This document shows, in pieces, positions 15,748-24,064 of a stretch of DNA of 41,704 nucleotides (positions are counted from its first letter, which is position 1; every line of letters begins with the position of its first letter). The notes under the pieces are model-generated. The model worked only from the letters and a program-made list of their open reading frames with translations. It was not told where the DNA came from and searched no databases. Origin of the DNA: Geminicoccus sp. (GTDB lineage: Bacteria; Pseudomonadota; Alphaproteobacteria; UBA7985); the NCBI GenBank assembly GCA_002708995.1, contig PAPT01000017.1:1-41704 (forward strand). Reading direction: 5' to 3'. Made by a program: the position numbers and the translations under genes.

Positions 15748-16697
15748 TGATCGATGACCCCGCCCTGCTTGGACCAGTCGGCGAACCACGCATTGAACAG
15801 ATGGTACTGCGCTTCACAGAAGCCCCGCTGGGCCGGGGTCAGGGCATCGGTTTCGTTGAAGTGGTGTTCGAAGGCGCTCTCGCCCTGCATCACCAGCATG
15901 TGCTTGTAGAACAGCACCAGATCCGGACCTTCGTCGAAGGTCGACACCACGTGGATCGCGTCGGTGAGCTCCTGCGCGCGCAACCGGGCTTCGGCATCGC
16001 CGCAGACTGCCTTCTGGCACAGCCGCTCGAGCATCAGCACTTCGTGGGGCAGGGCGTTGCCAACCCCGGTGATCGCGCCGCTGGCGCCGCAGTTGACGAT
16101 GCCGTGGTAGACCTGCGTGTCGACCCCGACCATCAGCGCGACGCTATCGTCGTGCGAGGTGATGTTTTCGGCCGCGTAGCTGAGGTCGGCAGCGCCGCCG
16201 AATTCCTTGAAGCCCACCAGATTGCTGTGCTCTTCCCGCAGCGCGAAGAACAGTTCGGCCCGGGTGGAAAAGCCGTAGAAAGGACTGTTGTAGATCACAG
16301 CCGGGATATCGGGCGCGGCGCCGAGGATGGATTTAAAATGGTTTTTCTGTGCGGTGGCAGAGGGCCCCCGCGACAGCACGCGCGGGATCACCATCAGGCC
16401 GGCTGCGCCGACAGATTGCGCGTGGGCGGCCAGCACCGTCGCCGAGGCGGAATTGATCGCACCGGTGCCGACCACGACCGGGATGCCCGCCGCCGTCAGC
16501 CGGGCCACGCCCTCCATCCGGTCGGCGTCGCTGACCAGCGGCCAGTCCCCCATCGACCCGCAGTAGATGACCGCCGACATGCCGGTATCCATGAGCGCGG
16601 CGGCCTTGGCCACAAGCGCGTCAAAGTCCGGGCGCCGGTCAGCCCCGCAGGGCGTCATCAGTGCAGGCATCATTCCCTTGAAAAAGGCAGCAGACAT
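15738..16697 (-). CDS. DapA-family deaminase/aldolase (HypD-like)
   Basis: A 319-residue TIM-barrel protein of the dihydrodipicolinate synthase/N-acetylneuraminate lyase family. The Schiff-base lysine is K164 in NLVGFKEFGG and the catalytic tyrosine is in VIYNSPFYGF. The phosphate-binding-like loop is YCGSMGDWPLVS, different from the GTTGE of true DapA, so lysine synthesis is unlikely. Co-transcription with a 4-hydroxyproline epimerase and a D-amino acid oxidase points to pyrroline-4-hydroxy-2-carboxylate deaminase, which gives 2-oxoglutarate semialdehyde. The final semialdehyde dehydrogenase is not in this window. The ATG at 16697 has AGAGGAG seven bases upstream. It is the first gene of the hydroxyproline operon. 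Confidence 0.88.
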   Translation of the reverse strand: MSAAFFKGMMPALMTPCGADRRPDFDALVAKAAALMDTGMSAVIYCGSMGDWPLVSDADRMEGVARLTAAGIPVVVGTGAINSASATVLAAHAQSVGAAGLMVIPRVLSRGPSATAQKNHFKSILGAAPDIPAVIYNSPFYGFSTRAELFFALREEHSNLVGFKEFGGAADLSYAAENITSHDDSVALMVGVDTQVYHGIVNCGASGAITGVGNALPHEVLMLERLCQKAVCGDAEARLRAQELTDAIHVVSTFDEGPDLVLFYKHMLVMQGESAFEHHFNETDALTPAQRGFCEAQYHLFNAWFADWSKQGGVIDQCR

Positions 16698-16810
16698 CGT
16701 GCGCTCCTCTCTGGTGTTTCGGGCCCGGTGTTCCGGGTTTCAGCGCGCAGAGTATCAGCCCCCGCCGCGCACGCAAGCCGGGCACTTTCCGGTCTTGTGC
16801 ACGGCCGTGC

Positions 16811-17554
16811 TCAGGCGCGTAGGCGGAACCGGTGCATGTGATCGTAGTGCGGCTTCATACGCCGGTGCACAAGGCGCACGCGCTCGGGCGTGCCGGCGAG
16901 GTCGACGTATTTGCGCGGCTGCGGCTTCAGCCCGTCTGACTTGGCGAGCAGGTGGTGGAACGACCTACCATCCCATCAGCTGTGCGCACGCGGATCGCCC
17001 CTCGGCTCCCAGCTCAGCGCACTCTCGATGAAGGGGATATCGACGGCCTCGCAGAACGCCCGGGTCATGGCCACGGGGTCTTCGAGCAGGTCGTTGCTGT
17101 CAACCACCGGCAGCGGGGTGCCGTCGTTGAAGGCGGTGAGCAGGTCGAACAGGGCCCGCTGCTCGGGGAAACCGACCTTAAGCTCGTCGAAGTCCGGCCA
17201 CTTGTCGTAGATCGAGGTGATGGTCTTCGCCGGGTCGCGGATCAGGAAGGCGTGGGTGAAGTTGGAGAGGCACTCCCGGTCCCACACTTGATTGATATAC
17301 AGCGGGAAATCCTTGGTGAACACGGGGCCCTGCTGCGCCCGGGCCCGGATGTCATCCCATACGCTTTCGAGGCTGAGCCCGGGGGTGGTGACGCCACCTT
17401 CCTTAAACCTGGGCCACATGGGGTCCTCGCCCTGATACCAGGCCTCGCCGAAGGGCTCGTGCATTCAGTCCATATCGCCGCGTTGGCGCATCATCCATTC
17501 AAAGGCGGTGGAGGTGGAGCAGGGCACGGCCCAGAGCGCAACGATCTTATGCAT
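16811..17554 (-). pseudogene. Sulfotransferase-family frame interrupted by two in-frame TGA codons
   Basis: Read straight through, these 248 codons encode one sulfotransferase-like protein without any frameshift. It starts MHKIVALWAVP, has HEPFGEAWYQGED, FLIRDPAKTITS and VDSNDLLEDP segments, and ends with a conserved-looking PQPRKYVDLAGTPERV stretch. Two TGA codons break it: codon 30 (17465-17467, just before MHEPFGE) and codon 193 (16976-16978, just before WDGRSFHH, where relatives appear to have a second Trp). The PAPS-binding loop also reads VPCSTST, with Cys12 where the family has Arg. All three are explicable as G:C to A:T transitions, so decay is the simplest reading. The start overlaps the upstream gene's stop by eight bases (ATGCATAA). 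Recoding or sequencing error are alternatives. Confidence 0.8.
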
Positions 17555-18395
17555 GGTCCGCGGCCTCCAGCGATGGCAGCAGTTGTCCTTCGGCGCGCTC
17601 AGGTCGGATGCCGAGGGTTTTGAAAATCCGCCAGTACAGCGCAATGTCGTGGCCGATGACGGGCTTTCCCAGTCGCGCTTCGAGGGCCGCAACGAGGTGC
17701 AGGGGCCGCCAGGCCAGACCGTCGCTCGCGCAGCGATAGTTGCTCATGCCGTTGAGCAGATAGGCATCGACCTTGGGCGCCTGCTCAGCAACAAAGTCAA
17801 AGGACTTCCACAGCAGCTCTTCATCGAAGCACCAGATGCAGTCGTCGACCGCCTGCTGGCTGGGGAACCAGCCCTGATCGAAGAAGTGACCCGCCCAGAC
17901 GACGTCGAAACCCGCTTTCCGCAGGAACCCGACGGTCCCCTCGTACCAGCTGGACCTGTGATAGCAGGCGTTGAGCGCGACCTTCTCGATGTTCTGGTCG
18001 CGCAGGGCCTCGACCATGGCGTAACCGGCCATGTGAAAGAGGGTCTGGTAGGTGTCAGACAGCCGCTCGCAGTGCTCACGGATGCCCTCGACGCCCAGTT
18101 CGCTGGCGTGCACCCAGTTGGAGCCGACCTGTCTGCAGACATTGGCGCCGTTGTTGGCCATGCACTCGAGAAAGTCCTCCAGCATGCCGAAGTTCTTCTT
18201 CCGCTGTTCGAGGCGGTGGGCGTAGTCGGGCACGTGCAGCATCCAGCCGTGGACGCCGAGACTCTCCGGCGCGATCCGCAGCAGGTCACTTGGGGCGGCG
18301 TCGAAGTCGTGCGGCGGGCAGGTCAGCCTGACCTGGTACGGGAACAGCTTCACCGCTGGGTTCTGCCACTTGGTGGGTTTGGTGTAGTCGGGCAT
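17547..18395 (-). CDS. Asp/Glu racemase superfamily protein (maleate isomerase/arylmalonate decarboxylase-like)
   Basis: A 282-residue protein resembling the maleate cis-trans isomerase/arylmalonate decarboxylase branch of the Asp/Glu racemase superfamily: two pseudo-symmetric halves, with AYLLNGMSNYR in the second half where a catalytic Cys loop normally sits, and ANVCRQVGSNW (C87) in the first. The usual Cys pair is therefore not obvious, so the reaction is uncertain; several family members work with a single Cys or none. The central part (IEKVALNACYHRSSWYEGTVGFLRKAGFDV) matches the family pattern for the domain linker. The gene is unusually rich in Trp and Cys. It overlaps the start of the sulfotransferase frame, so the two once formed a coupled pair. 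No good ribosome binding site is visible before the ATG. Confidence 0.7.
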   Translation of the reverse strand: MPDYTKPTKWQNPAVKLFPYQVRLTCPPHDFDAAPSDLLRIAPESLGVHGWMLHVPDYAHRLEQRKKNFGMLEDFLECMANNGANVCRQVGSNWVHASELGVEGIREHCERLSDTYQTLFHMAGYAMVEALRDQNIEKVALNACYHRSSWYEGTVGFLRKAGFDVVWAGHFFDQGWFPSQQAVDDCIWCFDEELLWKSFDFVAEQAPKVDAYLLNGMSNYRCASDGLAWRPLHLVAALEARLGKPVIGHDIALYWRIFKTLGIRPERAEGQLLPSLEAADHA

Positions 18396-18725
18396 CAGAC
18401 CGCGCCTTCAATCCGGAAACAAACGCGGGGACGAGAGCCCGTTGCGGGTCGAGGCGTACAGCAGAAACTGGCCGGATGACGCTTTTGGATCAGAATTGGC
18501 CTTGAGACAAAAAAGTGTGCGCGGGCCAACCCGAAAGTTCCGATCCTTTACCGATGCCGCCGGGCTCTATGGCTGGTTTTGTCCCATGATCGCGCCATGT
18601 TGTTTACTCGGGTCCGCCTTGGCAGAAACGAGACACCTTTTGATTTGGTGGCGACGCTCCGCTGCGCATAGTCTCATTTCTGGTGGTGGACGCGAATAGC
18701 GAAGAATTGGGAAGGAGGCCCCTTC
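18396..18725. other. Divergent intergenic region
   Basis: These 330 bases separate the minus-strand racemase-like gene from pntA on the plus strand and must hold both promoters. I find no convincing -35/-10 pair. The only clear element is GGAAGGAGG (18711-18719), the pntA ribosome binding site. A plus-strand open frame at 18442-18699 has no recognisable features and I do not call it. Confidence 0.5.
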
Positions 18726-20294
18726 ATGCAACTTGGGATTCCCCGCGAGACGGCAAAGGGCGAACAGCGCGTCGCCATGACCCCCGAGGTCACGGCAAAG
18801 CTGACCAAACTTGGTCACGATCTGATCATTGAACCCGGGGCGGGAAAGGCCGCCGGCTTTGCCGATGCAGCCTACGGCGAGGCCGGTGCAACGCTGGCGA
18901 AATCCAAGGCTGATCTCTACAAGCGCGCTGATACCATCGCCCGCGTCAGGCCGCCTGAACCCAAGGACCTCGCGCGCCTGACCGCCGAGCAGAGCCTGAT
19001 CTGCTTCTTCTACCCTTCGCAGAACGAAGAGCTGCTCGCCGCCGCGGGTGAGAGTGGCGCGACCGTGATCGCCATGGATATGGTGCCGCGGATTTCGCGC
19101 GCGCAAAAGATGGATGCGCTGTCGTCCATGGCCAACGTTGCCGGCTACCGTGCGGTGATCGAGGCAGGGAATAACTTCGGGCGCTTTTTCACCGGGCAGG
19201 TGACCGCTGCCGGTAAGATCCCGCCGGCCAAGGTGCTGGTGATCGGCGCCGGTGTCGCCGGGCTTGCCGCCATCGGCACGGCGCAGTCATTGGGCGCGAT
19301 CGTCCGCGCCTTCGACGTTCGCCCCGAGGTCGCCGAGCAGATCGAGAGCATGGGCGCCGAGTTCCTGTTCCTCGACTTCGATGATGCCGCCGACGGCGCG
19401 GCCACGGGCGGCTATGCGGCCCCGTCCTCGCCGGAGTTCCGGGAGAAGCAGCTGGCGCTGTTCCGCGAGCAGGCGCCGGATATCGATATTGTCATCACCA
19501 CCGCCCTGATCCCCGGCCGCGATGCGCCCAAGCTCTGGCTTGCCGACATGGTCGAGGCGATGAAGCCGGGTTCGGTGATCGTCGATCTAGCCGCTGAGCG
19601 GGGTGGTAACTGTGATCTGACCGTTCCAGACGACAAGATCGTTACCGAAGGCGGCGTCACGGTCATCGGCTACACCGATTTCCCCAGCCGGATGGCGGCA
19701 CAGGCTTCGACGCTCTACGCCAACAATATCGTCAACTTTCTGGCTGACCTGACGCCGGAAAAAGACGGCGTGATTGTCCACGATATGGACGACGACGTGA
19801 TCCGTGGCGCGACCGTAGCGCATGGGGGGGAGGTGACCTTCCCGCCGCCGCCGCCGAAGATCCAGGCCATTGCGGCCAAACCCGCTGAGACTGCGCCGGA
19901 GAAGACCCCCGAAGAGCGTCAGGCCGAGGAGGCCGCCGCCGCGCGCCGTGCGGGCCTGCAGCAGTTCGGGCTGATCGGTGCGGGTTCGATCGTCCTGCTG
20001 GCGCTGGGGCTGGTGGCACCGCCCTCGTTCCTGCAGCATCTGGTAGTGTTCGTGCTCGCCTGCTTCGTCGGGTTCCAAGTGATCTGGAACGTCAGCCACG
20101 CGCTGCATACGCCGCTGATGGCCGTCACGAACGCGATTTCAGGGATCATCATCATCGGGGCGCTGCTCCAGATCGGGCCGGGCAACGCCATCGTCTGGGT
20201 GCTGGCTTCGATCTCAGTGCTGATCGCAACCATCAATATTGTCGGTGGTTTCATGGTGACACGGCGGATGCTCGCCATGTTCCAGAAATCCTGA
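18726..20294 (+). CDS. pntA: NAD(P) transhydrogenase subunit alpha
   Basis: A 522-residue full-length PntA in which the soluble NAD(H)-binding domain I (about 1-380) is fused to the C-terminal membrane part (about 405-520), as in E. coli and Rhodobacter. The NAD-binding loop is [15 protein letters not shown] (G174 onward) followed by VRAFDVR. RPPEPKD and [10 protein letters not shown] segments are also typical. Between the domains lies a charged, Pro/Glu/Ala-rich linker. With PntB it forms the proton-translocating transhydrogenase of the inner membrane, reducing NADP+ with NADH. GGAGG eight bases upstream supports the start. pntB follows after 22 bases, and a molybdoenzyme and a TPP enzyme continue in the same direction. 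Confidence 0.97.
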   Translation: MQLGIPRETAKGEQRVAMTPEVTAKLTKLGHDLIIEPGAGKAAGFADAAYGEAGATLAKSKADLYKRADTIARVRPPEPKDLARLTAEQSLICFFYPSQNEELLAAAGESGATVIAMDMVPRISRAQKMDALSSMANVAGYRAVIEAGNNFGRFFTGQVTAAGKIPPAKVLVIGAGVAGLAAIGTAQSLGAIVRAFDVRPEVAEQIESMGAEFLFLDFDDAADGAATGGYAAPSSPEFREKQLALFREQAPDIDIVITTALIPGRDAPKLWLADMVEAMKPGSVIVDLAAERGGNCDLTVPDDKIVTEGGVTVIGYTDFPSRMAAQASTLYANNIVNFLADLTPEKDGVIVHDMDDDVIRGATVAHGGEVTFPPPPPKIQAIAAKPAETAPEKTPEERQAEEAAAARRAGLQQFGLIGAGSIVLLALGLVAPPSFLQHLVVFVLACFVGFQVIWNVSHALHTPLMAVTNAISGIIIIGALLQIGPGNAIVWVLASISVLIATINIVGGFMVTRRMLAMFQKS

Positions 20295-20316
20295 GCAGCG
20301 GAAGAGGTAGAGAACC

Positions 20317-21687
20317 ATGGGTATCGGGCTTCAGACCGCTGCGTACATCGTTGCAAGTATCCTTTTCATTCTTTCTCTGGGCGGGCTGTCGAACCAGGAG
20401 AGCGCCAAGCGCGCCGTCTGGTACGGCATCTTCGGCATGGCGCTGGCCGTTGCTGCGACCCTGCTCGGGCCGAACATGACCCTGCATTGGGTGCTCATCC
20501 CGCTGCTGATCGCCGGAGCGGTGATCGGTGCGGTTGTGGCCCAGCGGGTGGAGATGACCGGCATGCCCCAGCTGGTGGCGGCGCTGCACTCCTTCGTTGG
20601 ACTGGCGGCCGTGTTCATCGGCATCAACTCGGACATGACCGGCACGGTCGACCTGACCCGGGCCGAGGTGATCATCCACGAGGTCGAGATCTTCATCGGC
20701 GTGTTCATCGGTGCGGTGACCTTCACCGGCTCGATCATCGCCTACGGCAAGCTCGCCGGCAGCATCGACGGCAAGGCGCTGGTTCTGCCCGGGCGGCACC
20801 TGTTCAACCTCGCGCTGATCATCGCCTCGCTGGCGCTGATGGTGCTGTACATGAACCACGCCGGCAGCTGGACGCTGTGGGTGATGACGCTGCTGGCCTT
20901 CGTGCTGGGCATCCATCTGGTCATGGCCATCGGCGGCGCCGACATGCCGGTGGTTGTGTCCATGCTCAACAGCTACTCGGGCTGGGCCGCGGCGGCGACG
21001 GGCTTCCTGCTCGGCAACGACCTGCTGATCGTTACCGGGGCGCTGGTCGGGGCTTCTGGTGCCATCCTGTCCTACATCATGTGTAAGGCGATGAACCGCT
21101 CGTTCATCTCGGTCATCCTCGGCGGCTTCGGCGGCGGCGGCGGCGCGCAGATGGAGATCGACGGCGAGATGGTCGCGATCGACGCACCGGCGGTGGCCGA
21201 GGCTCTGGCCGACGCGCGCTCGGTGGTGATCGTGCCTGGCTACGGCATGGCGGTGGCGCAGGCGCAGCAGTCTGTGTCTGAGCTGACTCGGCGCCTGCGC
21301 GCGCAGGGCAAGGACGTGCGCTTTGCCATCCACCCGGTCGCCGGGCGCCTGCCCGGGCACATGAACGTGCTGCTGGCCGAGGCCAAGGTTCCCTACGACA
21401 TCGTGCTGGAGATGGACGAGATCAACGACGACTTCCCGGAGACCGACGTGGTCATCGTCGTCGGCTCGAACGACATCGTCAATCCGGCAGCCCAGGACGA
21501 CCCCAATTCGCCCATTGCCGGAATGCCGGTGCTGGAGGTGTGGAAGTCCGAGCAGGTGTTCGTGCTCAAGCGCGGCGCGGGAACGGGCTATTCGGGTATT
21601 GAGAATCCGCTGTTCTTCAAGGACAATACCCGCATGTTCTACGGCGACGCCAAGGCGTCGTTTGACGTTTTGCTGGGGCACTTCTAG
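20317..21687 (+). CDS. pntB: NAD(P) transhydrogenase subunit beta
   Basis: A 456-residue PntB: an N-terminal membrane domain II with about eight to nine hydrophobic helices (to about residue 265) and a C-terminal NADP(H)-binding domain III. Domain III motifs are clear: [48 protein letters not shown] and [16 protein letters not shown]. The subunit carries the proton path and binds NADP. Length and order are normal. GAGGTAGAG precedes the ATG. The stop at 21687 is only 23 bases from the ATG of a molybdopterin oxidoreductase and no terminator is visible between them. Confidence 0.97.
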   Translation: MGIGLQTAAYIVASILFILSLGGLSNQESAKRAVWYGIFGMALAVAATLLGPNMTLHWVLIPLLIAGAVIGAVVAQRVEMTGMPQLVAALHSFVGLAAVFIGINSDMTGTVDLTRAEVIIHEVEIFIGVFIGAVTFTGSIIAYGKLAGSIDGKALVLPGRHLFNLALIIASLALMVLYMNHAGSWTLWVMTLLAFVLGIHLVMAIGGADMPVVVSMLNSYSGWAAAATGFLLGNDLLIVTGALVGASGAILSYIMCKAMNRSFISVILGGFGGGGGAQMEIDGEMVAIDAPAVAEALADARSVVIVPGYGMAVAQAQQSVSELTRRLRAQGKDVRFAIHPVAGRLPGHMNVLLAEAKVPYDIVLEMDEINDDFPETDVVIVVGSNDIVNPAAQDDPNSPIAGMPVLEVWKSEQVFVLKRGAGTGYSGIENPLFFKDNTRMFYGDAKASFDVLLGHF

Positions 21688-21710
21688 CGCCTTCAGCCCG
21701 GAGATAGTCT

Positions 21711-24029
21711 ATGGCAGACCGGGGCAGCACGCTGACGTCCAACCACTGGGGCGTCGGTCTGGTCGAAACCGACGGCGAGCGGATCACCGCCGTCGGCAAC
21801 CACCCGCGCGACCCGGCGCCCAACCGACTCAACGAGAACATCCCCGACAGCCTCTACGGCCCCGGCCGTATCCGGCGCCCGGCGGTCCGCGCCAGCTGGC
21901 TGGAGCACGGCGCCGCGGCCAAGCGGGGTGAGCGTGGCCGCGACCCCTTCGTCGAGGTCAGCTGGGACGAGGTCCTCGACCTGCTCGCCGGTGAAATCAC
22001 CCGCATCCGCACAGAACACGGCAACCAGAGCATCTACGCCGGCTCCTACGGCTGGTCTAGCGCCGGTCGCGTCCACCACGCACAGGGACTGCTCAAGCGG
22101 TTTCTGAACACCCAGGGCGGCTTCGTTCGCTCCGAGGGCAACTACAGCTACAATGCCGCGCTGGTGCTGCTGCCCTACATCGTTGGCCCGTTTTACCGCC
22201 ACGTGCCGCAGTCCACGCGCTGGTCGGTGGTGGCCGATCACAGCGATCTGGTGGTGGCCTTCGGCGGGCTGGCCGAGCGCAACACCCGGGTCTGCGACGG
22301 CGGCGCCAGCCTGCACCGCTTTCCCGGCAGCCTGCAGGCCTGCGCCGATGCCGGCGTGCGCTTTGTCAACGTCAGCCCGCTGCGCGCGGATATGACAGAA
22401 GACCTCGGCGGCGAGTGGATGCCGATCCAGCCAGGCACGGACACGGCAATGATGCTGGCGCTGGCCTTCGTGCTCCTCGAAGAAGGCCTGCACGATCAGG
22501 CCTTTCTCGACCGCTACACGGTGGGCTTTGATCGCGTCGCCGCCTACCTGCGCGGGAAGAGCGACGGCCAGCCCAAGACCCCGCAATGGGCAGCCGCGCT
22601 GACCGGGCTGGACGCCAACCGGCTGACGGCGCTGGCGCGCGAGATGGCAGCGGGGCGCACCATGATCACCACAACAGCGTCCCTGCAGCGCGGCGACTAC
22701 GGCGAGCAGCCGCTGTGGGCTACTGTGACGCTGGCTGCCATTCTGGGGCAGATCGGCCTGCCCGGCGGGGGTTACACCATCGCCATGGCGGTCAACGCCA
22801 ACATCGGTAACACCGGGCGGCTGTTCCGCGCCGGGGTCGTCGATCAGGGCATCAACCCCGTGCGCGAAATGCTGCCGGTGGCGATGATCAGCGAGATGCT
22901 GCTCAACCCCGGCGGCGCCTACAGCTACAAGGGGCAGGAGTGGCAGTTCCCCGACGCGCGCATGGTCTGGTGGGCCGGCGGGAACCCCTTCCACCACCAC
23001 CAGGACCTGAACCGGCTGCGCGATGCCTTTTCCCGGCCCGAGACGGTGGTGATCAACGAGATCAGCTGGACCGCCACCGCGCGCCACGCCGATATCGTGC
23101 TGCCCGTTGCAGCCCCGCAGGAGCGCACCGATTTCGGCGCGGGGCAATCCGACGACGTGCTGGTTCCCATGCCCGCGCACGCGTCACCCGCCTACGAGGC
23201 GCGGCTGGAGTACGATATTTACGCCGAACTCGCCGCCCGGCTTGGCAACCCCGAGGCCTTCACCAAGGGCCGCGACGCCGAGGGCTGGACCCGCAGGCTG
23301 TGGCGCGACACACAGCAAATGGCCGAGAAGCAAGGCCTGAGCCTGCCCGACTGGGATGCCTTCATCGAAGGCGACATGGTTGAGCTTCCCGACCCCAGCC
23401 CCGATCAGGTGTTTCTCGCCGACTTCCGCGCCGACCCGGAAGGCAGCCCGCTGCCGACGCCTTCAGGGCGGATCGAGCTGTTCTGCGCCAAGATCGACAG
23501 CTTCGGGCTCGCGGATTGTCCGGGGCAGGCGACCTGGTTCCCACCCCGCGACAGCCGTGAAGAAGGGCCGCTGGCGCTGATATCCGGGCAGCCGGGAACG
23601 CGCCTGCACAGCCAGCAGGACGATGGTGCCTACAGCCGGTCGATGAAGATCAAGGGGAGGGAGCCGGTTCTGATCCACCCCAGCGACGCCGCCGCACGCG
23701 GGATCAGCGACGGTGCGATCGTCGAGCTGTTCAACAGCCGCGGGCGCTGTCTTGCCGGAGCCCGGGTCACCAACGAGGTGCGGGTAGGCTGCATTTTCCT
23801 GTGGACCGGGGCTTGGTATGACCCCGATTTCGAGAGCCTGGGCGCCGAGGGAACCCCGCTAGACCGGCACGGCAATCCCAACGTGCTGACCCACGATCTG
23901 CGGACCTCGAGTCTGTCGCAGTCGCCCGCCGCGCACTCGGCCCGGGTCGAAGTCCGCGTCTGGCCCCATGACGAGACGCCGCCGGCGGTCCGCGCCTTCG
24001 AACCACCGACTCTCATCAGACGGAAGTAG
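21711..24029 (+). CDS. Molybdopterin oxidoreductase, biotin/methionine sulfoxide or TMAO reductase type (BisC-like)
   Basis: A 772-residue member of the DMSO reductase family. The Mo-ligating serine is S117 in SYGWSSAGRVHHAQ, as in BisC, TorA and DorA. There is no N-terminal Cys cluster for an iron-sulfur centre and no Tat or Sec signal, so this is a cytoplasmic single-subunit enzyme of the BisC type. MVWWAGGNPFHHHQDLNRL and TARHADIVLPVAAPQERTDF bind the bis-MGD cofactor, and the C-terminal domain has GQPGTRLHSQ. It should reduce an S- or N-oxide. Known BisC takes electrons from NADPH, which fits the transhydrogenase genes immediately upstream. GGAG lies seven bases before the ATG. The exact substrate cannot be read from the sequence. 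Confidence 0.9.
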   Translation: MADRGSTLTSNHWGVGLVETDGERITAVGNHPRDPAPNRLNENIPDSLYGPGRIRRPAVRASWLEHGAAAKRGERGRDPFVEVSWDEVLDLLAGEITRIRTEHGNQSIYAGSYGWSSAGRVHHAQGLLKRFLNTQGGFVRSEGNYSYNAALVLLPYIVGPFYRHVPQSTRWSVVADHSDLVVAFGGLAERNTRVCDGGASLHRFPGSLQACADAGVRFVNVSPLRADMTEDLGGEWMPIQPGTDTAMMLALAFVLLEEGLHDQAFLDRYTVGFDRVAAYLRGKSDGQPKTPQWAAALTGLDANRLTALAREMAAGRTMITTTASLQRGDYGEQPLWATVTLAAILGQIGLPGGGYTIAMAVNANIGNTGRLFRAGVVDQGINPVREMLPVAMISEMLLNPGGAYSYKGQEWQFPDARMVWWAGGNPFHHHQDLNRLRDAFSRPETVVINEISWTATARHADIVLPVAAPQERTDFGAGQSDDVLVPMPAHASPAYEARLEYDIYAELAARLGNPEAFTKGRDAEGWTRRLWRDTQQMAEKQGLSLPDWDAFIEGDMVELPDPSPDQVFLADFRADPEGSPLPTPSGRIELFCAKIDSFGLADCPGQATWFPPRDSREEGPLALISGQPGTRLHSQQDDGAYSRSMKIKGREPVLIHPSDAAARGISDGAIVELFNSRGRCLAGARVTNEVRVGCIFLWTGAWYDPDFESLGAEGTPLDRHGNPNVLTHDLRTSSLSQSPAAHSARVEVRVWPHDETPPAVRAFEPPTLIRRK

Positions 24030-24064
24030 AACACCCCGGACGCGCTGCCGGGGCGGGAGATCCT

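Noticed and set aside
16799-16810. GCACGGCCGTGC palindrome right after the sulfotransferase frame
   Set aside because: No loop and no T-run, so not a convincing terminator; short GC palindromes are expected at this composition.
8847-16989. Near-identical 16-mers CATTAGCTGTGCGCAC (8847-8862) and CATCAGCTGTGCGCAC (16974-16989)
   Set aside because: The second is inside the sulfotransferase frame, where it is explained by coding sequence; the match stops at once on both sides, so chance is sufficient.
17465-17467. Selenocysteine reading of the first TGA in the sulfotransferase frame
   Set aside because: No obvious hairpin with the bacterial SECIS arrangement follows, a second TGA stands at a probable Trp, and the catalytic Arg is also lost; decay explains all three. 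Kept open as a test only.
18442-18699. Plus-strand frame of 85 codons upstream of pntA
   Set aside because: No ribosome binding site or motif; occupies the divergent promoter region.
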